From Nematostella vectensis (Eukaryota > Cnidaria > Anthozoa > Actiniaria > Edwardsiidae): a DNA stretch of 64,000 nucleotides. Below are positions 57,012 through 64,000 of the stretch, piece by piece. Within the stretch, counting starts at the first letter, position 1. The number at the start of each line of letters is the position of its first letter. Location: NCBI RefSeq assembly GCF_932526225.1, contig NC_064037.1, forward strand, positions 18,657,471 through 18,721,470. The letters are read 5' to 3'. The position numbers and the translations under genes are program-made. The notes under the pieces are model-generated. The model was given only the letters and a program-made list of their open reading frames with translations. It was not told the origin of the DNA and ran no database searches.

Positions 57012-57645
57012 AAATATTTTTTTAAATGAGTGGCATTCATACATGTATATAAGACTATGTACTTACATTTGTAGTGCTTGTAGATTCTTTTTTTGGCTGT
57101 GAAAGAAAATAACTATATCAGTTGTAATACAGCGCATTGTGTCGTTTGAATTTCTTTAGTTATTATTATTTTGAACGTGTCATATGAATGTATTTCATTT
57201 AATAAAATAGTTATTGGTATGTTTCAGCTTGGACTTGCTTAATCGAAACTTGCAAATGTGCATGTTCTATGAAATCTCGAAACGATAGCCACACAACATA
57301 AGCAACAAAGTTGAGCTTAACACTGCTCAAACACCCTTCACAAAGAGTCAACTAGGGATTCCTTTTCCATGGTCCCAATTTGTGTACCAACTGATAAAAC
57401 GGTCAATTTCAAAACTTCACCTGTCTTAATCATCCATAGCCTGGCCAAAGAAGTGACTTTGAAATTTATACCGTAAAACCCGTCCATGGCTAGTTAACCC
57501 CAGCCACCTACTGTAACGCATCTCCACAATACACATCCCAGAGTACCTTCTATGGAAATTCTAGACCATCCCCGAAGGGTATGATCACCCTGACTAACTA
57601 ATTACTGACAAAGGAAATCAGGGAAGTGCAATACTAAAAGTCGCT
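56920..57645 (-). repeat. Diverged inverted copy of array segments (older relative of the Helitron unit)
   Basis: Read on the minus strand, 57645 to about 57215 aligns with unit positions of about 370-860: TTTTAGTATTGCAC, CTTCGGGGATGGTCTAGAA, ATAGAAGGTACTCTGG, GGTGGCTGGG, TTTGAGCAGTGT. About 57150 to 56920 aligns with L-unit positions of about 11066-11260 (TTTCACAG, ATGAATG-CACTCATTT, CTGTGTAGATGGATAAC). The two parts are adjacent here but separated in the array by the minisatellite, the second segment copy and the 18S piece. Divergence is roughly a quarter of positions by eye. Confidence 0.75.
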
Positions 57646-57646
57646 T

Positions 57647-57943
57647 AGTGTGGAGAAACCTGATCACCAAGAAATGATTATAACACCCAACACATTAGAT
57701 GATGACGAAGATGAAGACGAAATTGTTACTGCCACAATTACAGAATTTAAGGGGATTGAAAAGTTTGAGAAATTCAACAGATGTTCCAGATGTCAAAAGA
57801 AAACCTGCCAACAAACAACAACCAGAGTTCACGCAGCCATGCATCTAGTTATAAGGTATTGGCACCTCTTCTCGTCCACTTTAACTTTGAAATGTATTTG
57901 TGGAGAGAATTTCAAGTCAAAGATGAATATTTTGTGTTGTTGA
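57647..57943 (+). CDS. Exon-like open frame with CxxC pair, function unknown
   Basis: Open frame of about 97 codons next to the end of the inverted copy. The first codon is not an ATG (GTG at 57650), so it could be an exon; CTTAG just before it is a weak acceptor. It starts acidic (DDDEDEDE), then has ITEFKGIEKFEKFNRCSRCQKK, with later Cys pairs (CIC, CC). The pattern of a hydrophobic strand followed by CxxC recalls the zinc ribbon of RPA-like OB-fold proteins, including those linked to Helitrons. This is a resemblance only. Confidence 0.25.
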   Translation, partial: SVEKPDHQEMIITPNTLDDDEDEDEIVTATITEFKGIEKFEKFNRCSRCQKKTCQQTTTRVHAAMHLVIRYWHLFSSTLTLKCICGENFKSKMNILCC

Positions 57944-59845
57944 GCTTCTTCCATGTTATAGTAATTGTGTAGACTATCCTCGCAAGTTTGTTTTTTGACT
58001 GTGAAAAATCAAAGTAAATACCAACACTGAACCTATTCTTGTGCACTCAGAACCTATTCTCGTTCGTTTGGAAAATTTGTTTCATTTTAGCTTAAATACC
58101 ACAGACAATAATCTGTGATAAATGTAATTTTCAAAACTGCCATTCAATCCTAATTGAAGCTTCATTTGGCTCAGTACCAAGCAATTCAAATCTGACATTA
58201 CACATGGGTGTCACGCTGCATGGGGAAACTTTGAAACACTCAGATTTGTTTGGAATTCGAGTGGTCAGGAATATGTAGGTACTGTGACAGCCGTGATAGA
58301 GGCCAACACGATGAAAGCTAGCATGAAACCGAGGCTGAATCAAAGGCCAAAAAGAACCCTGGGACATCAACAATTGAATGGCGGATTTACCGAGCAATTT
58401 TCATCAAGATCGGTAAATGTTGGAAATTTTTATGGAATTTTTTCGTTCTTGTGTAGTGCAATCCAACACAATTTTTTGTATGTTATTTTACGGTGCATAA
58501 GATAAAAATTTTCTAAGCTAAGCAAAATAATTAACATTCGTGAAAAGCTTTAGAAAGCATGTTTTACCTACGTTGTTTCTTCGACCCGATGTGTCACTTT
58601 CTGCTTGTTCTTTATTGCTTACTAAATATTTGACATTATTTCCATGTGGTTGAGAATAGGTCCTGGACAAGATTAGGTGCCAATACCTAAAAACAACCCA
58701 AAAATATCACGTATTTTAGCTAATATAAAAGAGACATTGATTGATGAAAAATAATGTTTGCAAAAGCTATTCTATTTGAAAAACAGCAAAGCGCATTGAC
58801 AATTGTTAACACAAACCGAGCAAATATTGCATATTAAAGTGTACGAAATAAGTCGTTAACAAATCAACCAATTTACACAGGTTTTACCCATACTTAATAG
58901 CACTTGAAATTCTAACCCTGAAGAAAACCTTCCCTAATGAGATGAGATTTGTCCGCAAGAGACACCTCTTTCATCATTTGTAAGTTTATGTCCATCCTGA
59001 CTTAACTTTTCATGGATAATAGTACCTTTATCTAAATAGTGACTTCTTAGGAGTCTTCTATCATCTGTGGCACAAGCTTGAAGCCAAAGCAAAGCCTGAG
59101 TTCCTTGGAGTCCATTTAAAATATCCAAAGGGTTTTAAACTCGCTCACGGTGTACGTGTAAGTCCGAAAATATCGCTTGGGTTTTTCGAACTCTTGTTCA
59201 AAATGGCGGGAAAGTGAGTAAGAGTATATGGAGTATCCGCTGACCAAATATTCGTTACCAGTCCTTTGCCTTTCTCCGGTTGTCAGGGGTACCGCGAGCA
59301 CCACGAGCGTATTTGAAAAACTCCGTTTAAAAAAAGCGAAAACACCGGTTAAACATAGCGAGAACACCTGGTAAACGCCTGTTAGCAGGCTTCTAGTTTT
59401 CATCACACCTTTCTACGGTGGCCAAGAGTTCTCGTCGACCCCGCCCAACTTTACCAATTTACACAGGGATCCCTAAGCAGGACCTGTTATCCGTCATTGC
59501 CATGTGTGGCAGCAACATTGCGAAGAGGACAGGTATTTTGGAGCTATTTCCTCGGTAACTATTATTAATTTCCTCCGGAAAGCATCCAATAAATATGTAA
59601 AGGAAGATAGGTAAGTTTGTTACACAGCTTTAACAAAAATAATCCGTTCGATTTAACCGCAATAAGTCATCGAAGGGTTCGACTTTCAAAGATTTTTTGG
59701 GTTTCAAGAAGTCATATAAAAATAGGCAGCTGTATGCATGGTGTGGAATACATGATACTGTACTGTAAGTCTGCAATATATCATCTTTTCACGCTTAATT
59801 CTTTTATTGCGTATCTGCTTTGGTTATTTTCTACTTGTCTACTTA
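57944..59845. other. Non-coding stretch, no gene recognised
   Basis: About 1.9 kb. Frames on both strands are short and unfamiliar. A small AAAATGGCGGGAAAGTGAGT near 59202 looks like a start codon followed by a donor site, but there is no supporting downstream exon. No RNA gene or mobile-element protein was recognised. Confidence 0.5.
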
Positions 59846-59960
59846 ACAATTACAACATTTCTATTGAGGTGGATAGTGGCGAAATATCTACCGAGTGCTA
59901 AAGGCTGGAGCTATATATTTTTAAAGCCACTATCCGCCGAAATGGAAATGTTATAATTGT
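59846..59960. repeat. Foldback / MITE-like inverted repeat
   Basis: The 35-bp left arm (59846-59880) and 35-bp right arm (59926-59960) are reverse complements with 5 mismatches, around a 45-bp spacer. Inside, GGTGGATA (left arm) can also pair with TATCTACC just after it, giving a nested smaller hairpin. TATCCACCTC recurs at 60062-60071. No transposase is nearby. It is probably a small non-autonomous element. Confidence 0.65.
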
Positions 59961-61625
59961 TTTAGTATATAAATTGAGCTTTAGAACAATGTTCTTTTCT
60001 GAAACACTTGCAAATCGCCTGTTACACCCTCCATTTTGCTTGTTCTCAGGACACAGAAAAATATCCACCTCCTAGGAGGTGTACATTGCATTTTATACCG
60101 ACTTTCTCAACCAATTAAAATCGCTTGTTCTTGCGAGGTTCCCGACTTTTATATACTTAAATAATACATTGGAAGTAATGACTGTTATGACTAGCATTGG
60201 ACTAGCATTGCTCTAGGAGTACATTCATATTTTTCTGTATCAGCTGAAGTTTATTATTTGTAACATTTAAAAGGCTAAGAAAATAATTACCTGGGTAAGT
60301 ATGGTTGTGGAGTTTAAAAATATAATCTTTAATCATCATTATTTCAACATGTCCTTGTAGTGTGCACTGGGACAAGAGGACATAAAGCCCTATCTTGGGT
60401 AAATTAATGTGAGGTGTTTCTCCAAAGAAACCATGATGATTTCTTGGCAAGGTCCAATGGGTAATTTGGAATGGGCTTCTTTAAAGGTTGGTATTTACTT
60501 TCTGGGGGAGCTCCATAATAATTTGAAAACATGATGCTACTGCAGTTTTATTATAGTAATTCTAGTCATTATATTTATATTATTTACCAAACTTCTGCTG
60601 TGCAGGGGTTGTCTGTTAATATTGCCATGAAATAATTTTGTAATGAATCAAATAAGTTTTCAGGCAATATAAGCATTTTGGCCTCACTATAGAGGGGGTG
60701 CCATCCAATTCTGCATAGATCACTTAAAGGTATTTTTTTAGATGTAATATTTATGTAATAATTCCAGATGATATTTCAGTGGTACATCTTCTGAGCAGCA
60801 TTGTTGTTGTGTGACACACCCACTATACATCGGCCATCTGTTGTTATCTGTTTTTGTCAGTTTGTCAGTGGCAAGTGCTACCTTCTACCTCTATGGATGG
60901 TTAACAATGCTGCTTAGCATGGCAGCAATATAATAATTATTGATTGTTTTTTTCTACTGTTACCAATGTTTCCCTTTTTTTTATCCGTTGTTATCTGTTT
61001 CACTGAGGCTCCCTTTGGTGCCAAAATGTAAGGAACCATCAGGCCTTTACCCAGGGGCGAAACGGCAGAAAATGCACTTGCACTTTTGCAATAGATGTGC
61101 TATTTGTAGACAAACTATGAAGCACAAGGGAATTGATAAAAAAAGGCATTCTAGATCACTCTGGTATATCATAAATCTATAATGTCTGTTAAGTTGGTCG
61201 ATGTCACCATAGAAGTTACACAAGATGAACTACTCAATATTCCAGGAAAAACAACTAATTCTATTTTACAAGCTTCATCTTTTATATACACAATTGTTAA
61301 GGTCTATTAAGGAATGCATAGGTGTGGCTATAATTATCCGATGAGTATGATTAATCATGTACTGTAATCACATATGTAATCTGGTATGCATGGTTGTTAG
61401 CTCTGGACACGTATAGGGTATTCTAACAATATACAAGTCAAACGTTTTTTTTCATAAAAAAAACTTTTGTCTGGGGTGGTCAGATTTTGACCACAAAAGC
61501 CCCCCCTGGCACGTGAAAATTAGGACATGGGTACGGGCCTTACCATCTTATTAAAATTGTAAATGTTTTATAGGAGCTGAAAATCAGTGGGAAGTGGAAT
61601 GGACATCATTTAATTTGTAAGTATT
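59961..61625. other. Non-coding stretch, no gene recognised
   Basis: About 1.7 kb of unique-looking sequence. It contains a perfect 16-bp palindrome CACCTCCTAGGAGGTG at 60066-60081 and a short direct duplication GACTAGCATTG near 60188-60210. Frames are short and unfamiliar. Confidence 0.5.
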
Positions 61626-61651
61626 CTACATCTACATCTACATCTACATTG
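61626..61651 (-). repeat. (ATGTAG)n 3' terminal tail of the minus-strand retrotransposon
   Basis: About four hexamer repeats, of the same type as the tail of the array retrotransposon at 10332-10352. Confidence 0.85.
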
Positions 61652-61689
61652 TTAATCCACAAAGGGGTTACCATCACTGTGGATATAAA

Positions 61690-61818
61690 TTAATTCTATA
61701 AATAAATACATTAATTAATTAATTAACTAAAATAAATAAAAAAAATAAATTAAAAAAATTAAAAAATAAAAATAAAAAAAAATAAAAAAAAATAAAAAAA
61801 ATAAAAAACATAAAATAA

Positions 61819-61851
<33 letters not shown>

Positions 61852-61985
61852 ATAATACAAATAATATAAGGCAGAATAAAAATAATAATAAGGCAGAATA
61901 AAAATAATAATAAGGCAGAATAAAAAAAGGTGAAATAAAGTAAAAAGATAAAAATCGTTTAAACAGCATTATTGGTATTAATATA
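61690..61985. repeat. A/T-rich simple repeats in the 3' UTR of the minus-strand retrotransposon
   Basis: Runs of AATAAATAA, TTAATTAA and A-rich stretches, an AAT microsatellite (about 61818-61860), and three tandem copies of a roughly 22-bp AAGGCAGAATAAAAATAATAA unit (about 61868-61930). It was probably expanded by slippage after insertion. Confidence 0.8.
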
Positions 61986-62002
61986 ATTTTATTAATTTAA
62001 TT

Positions 62003-64000
62003 TTATTTTATTCGTTCTCTAAAAATATCTGCACTAGTGGAATCCAGGGTAAGGCGGGGCAGCTTGTTCCATTCTTTTATTGTCCTACAGAAAAACGAGT
62101 TCTTATAAGCTTCTGTTCTTGGACATAACTCAATAAATTTATCTGGATGAGAGCTGCGTAATTGGCGGGTGCGTCTATCAATATTGTCTGGTATCTTAAG
62201 TGCTGATTTTTTTTTAACAGCCTTGTAAAATAATGTAAGCCTGGCATCCTGGCGCCTTTTAGAGAGAGGGGGCCACTCCAAATCGTTTAGGATGTTTGTG
62301 ACTGTGCCAGGAGTCCTATCCCAGCAATTTTTAACAAAACGACCCGCCCTCCTTTGAACCTTCTCAATCTGTTTGACGTGTTTCTTCAACCATGGATCCC
62401 AGGCAGAGCTGGCATACTCTAAGTGTGGAAGAACGAGCGATTTATAAGCAGCTTCCTTAATGTTCGCTGGGCAGTTGCTTAGGTTGCGCCTAAGAAAACC
62501 TAAGGTCTGGTTGGCTTTGGACACTTTGTTGTTTATATGCCAGCTCCAGTCAAGTGTGTTCGAGAGCTCGACGCCTAGGTATGGATGGTGTTCGACTGGT
62601 TTAAGGATGTGGTTCATTAATGTGTAGTTAAATACTATAGGTTCCCTATTTCTCGTGACTCTCATGACAAAACATTTTGTTGGGTTAAAGGACATGAGCC
62701 ATTTCTCTGCCCATTTCTCGATGGAGGTAAGATCAGACTGGAGCTGATGTGCATCAGAAGTTGCCTCGATGACACTGTATAAAAGAGTATCATCAGCAAA
62801 CAATCTTATGGTAGAAGATTTACAATCATTGCCGATGTCATTTATGTAGAGTAAAAACATCAGTGGGCCGAGAACAGTCCCCTGGGGCACACCAGATGAC
62901 ACACTTATAGGGGCAGATGAGACTCCATCAACAAGAACGGATTGTTCCCTATGTGTTAACCAGGTTGTAAGCCAGGTCTTTAGGAGACCCCGAATTCCAT
63001 AAAAATCGAGCTTGGAAATAAGCCGCTGGTGGGGAACAATATCAAAGGCTTTACTAAAATCCATGATGATCAGATCAGTTTGTCTGCCGAGATCTAGAGC
63101 TTTCCCCACATCCTCTAGGGTGGTTATTAATTGTGTTTCACAGGAAAAGAACCTGCGAAAACCATGTTGGAACTTGACGAGGATATTATGGGTATCAAGA
63201 TGATTCATTATGTCATGGAAAATAATGTGCTCAAGTATTTTACACGGTACAGCAGTCAGTGAAATAGGACGGTAGTTGGAAGGGATATTCTTATTTCCCT
63301 TTTTGAACACTGGGGTCACATTTGCACTGAGCCAGTCATTCGGGAGAGTACCGGTCTCTAAAGATTGTGTGAACAAGAACGTCAGAGCTGGGGCGATTTC
63401 ATGGGCAGCTTCTTGTAAAATTTTACAGGGGATTAAATCAGGGCCATTAGCTTTCTTCGGGTTAACATTTTGAAGTAGTTTGATAACACCGTCTATAGAT
63501 ATTAAAGTAGACGGTATAGTCGGATAAGGACTTGGTCCAAGTGTAGGTATAGAACTATTATTTTCATGAGTAAAAACGGACTGGAACTGTGAACTCAGAG
63601 CACGTGCCTTACCAAGACTGTCACTGACTAATTCACCCTTATCATCGCGTAGGGGAGCAACACCAACATCATGGGTCTTTTTGGACTTGATGTACGTCCA
63701 GAACCGTTTGGTTATGGTATGGTTCGCTGTTTCACTACCCTCTGGGACTGTTAAGAGCTGGGACACATACTCGCTGTGTGCCTTAGCGAGATTTTTCTTT
63801 ACGAGTTTACGCAAGTCTTTAAATTTTTTCCAGGCAGCATGGTTGTTACAGTGTTTGGCATGGTTATATAGACGTTGCTTTTTTCGGATTAACCTTTTAA
63901 TGGAACTAGTGATCCATGGCAAGTTCCATCTACCACTGATGTTTTTTTGTGGGATATGTTTTTTCATGATCTCAGTGATTGTGGTTTTAAAGAAATCATA
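62003..64000 (-). CDS. Reverse transcriptase of a second CR1/L2-group retrotransposon (partial)
   Basis: The frame is open to the window edge. The first in-window Met (63967) is internal, because 11 more codons (reading FFKTTITEI before it) are in frame. Counting from that Met, the protein has the basic linker typical of the region between endonuclease and polymerase (residues 1-70), then NPKKANGPD (169-177), NYRPISLT (231-238), DFSKAFD at 303-309 with the catalytic Asp303, SGVPQGTVLGP at 358-368, and FADD at 390-393. The end has the family's EWNKLP block. No stop interrupts the in-window part. It is clearly different from the array retrotransposon (for example FADDTLLYS against FADDALLYG), so it is a separate family. 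Confidence 0.93.
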   Translation of the reverse strand, partial: YDFFKTTITEIMKKHIPQKNISGRWNLPWITSSIKRLIRKKQRLYNHAKHCNNHAAWKKFKDLRKLVKKNLAKAHSEYVSQLLTVPEGSETANHTITKRFWTYIKSKKTHDVGVAPLRDDKGELVSDSLGKARALSSQFQSVFTHENNSSIPTLGPSPYPTIPSTLISIDGVIKLLQNVNPKKANGPDLIPCKILQEAAHEIAPALTFLFTQSLETGTLPNDWLSANVTPVFKKGNKNIPSNYRPISLTAVPCKILEHIIFHDIMNHLDTHNILVKFQHGFRRFFSCETQLITTLEDVGKALDLGRQTDLIIMDFSKAFDIVPHQRLISKLDFYGIRGLLKTWLTTWLTHREQSVLVDGVSSAPISVSSGVPQGTVLGPLMFLLYINDIGNDCKSSTIRLFADDTLLYSVIEATSDAHQLQSDLTSIEKWAEKWLMSFNPTKCFVMRVTRNREPIVFNYTLMNHILKPVEHHPYLGVELSNTLDWSWHINNKVSKANQTLGFLRRNLSNCPANIKEAAYKSLVLPHLEYASSAWDPWLKKHVKQIEKVQRRAGRFVKNCWDRTPGTVTNILNDLEWPPLSKRRQDARLTLFYKAVKKKSALKIPDNIDRRTRQLRSSHPDKFIELCPRTEAYKNSFFCRTIKEWNKLPRLTLDSTSADIFRERIK

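Larger units (their letters stand above)
61626..64000 (-). mobile_element. Second non-LTR retrotransposon (CR1/L2 group), 3' part, runs off the window
   Basis: Minus-strand element. Its 3' end is the (ATGTAG)n tail, read as TACATC repeats at 61627-61651, preceded (in minus-strand order) by GTAACCCCTTTGTGG, a long A/T simple repeat and the reverse-transcriptase frame. The 5' part, with any endonuclease, lies outside the window. Confidence 0.88.

Noticed and set aside
59195-59225. AAAATGGCGGGAAAGTGAGT as a first exon with a donor site
   Set aside because: No acceptor or downstream exon could be linked to it, and the frame ends after four codons without splicing.
61727-61969. Minus-strand frame rich in Tyr and Phe
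   Set aside because: It is a translation of A/T simple repeats in the 3' UTR of the retrotransposon.

Overview
The window is eukaryotic genomic DNA, AT-rich and dominated by repeats. It has no bacterial operon structure, and its proteins are invertebrate-type transposon proteins: an APE-type CR1/L2-group non-LTR retrotransposon with a PHD finger, and Helitron Rep/helicase remnants. A marine invertebrate, most likely a cnidarian, fits best. This is inferred from the style of the elements and not proven.

Positions 1 to about 52,735 (82% of the window) form one head-to-tail array of 12 Helitron-derived units, all in + orientation. Three unit forms occur. S (about 2,514 bp) lacks the Rep nuclease region. 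L (about 4,722 bp) carries an AT minisatellite, a 96-bp antisense piece of 18S rRNA and a degenerate Rep-helicase gene. L+ (about 8,532 bp) is L with a full-length 3.7-kb non-LTR retrotransposon in the minisatellite. The order is S S L+ S S S L+ S L+ L L L(truncated). The S form is L with a 2,208-bp internal deletion, and the junction is the same in all six S units. The three retrotransposons sit at the same base with the same flanks, so they were multiplied by duplication of the array. Each still has an open frame of about 1,150 codons. The Rep-helicase lesions are mostly shared between units, so the Helitron gene was already dead, or only mobilised in trans, when the array grew.

From 52,735 to 57,650 lie older, diverged relatives of array segments. 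One is direct (54,028-54,478) and one is inverted (about 56,920-57,645). There are also diverged tandem duplications and a possible small spliced reading frame (53,391-53,962). The inverted copy lacks the 18S piece and the minisatellite, and so hints at the ancestral arrangement.

From 57,650 to 61,620 the sequence is mostly unique and non-coding, with a foldback/MITE-like hairpin at 59,846-59,960. From 61,626 to the window end, on the minus strand, is the 3' part of a second, different CR1/L2-group retrotransposon. It ends in the same (ATGTAG)n tail type as the first family.
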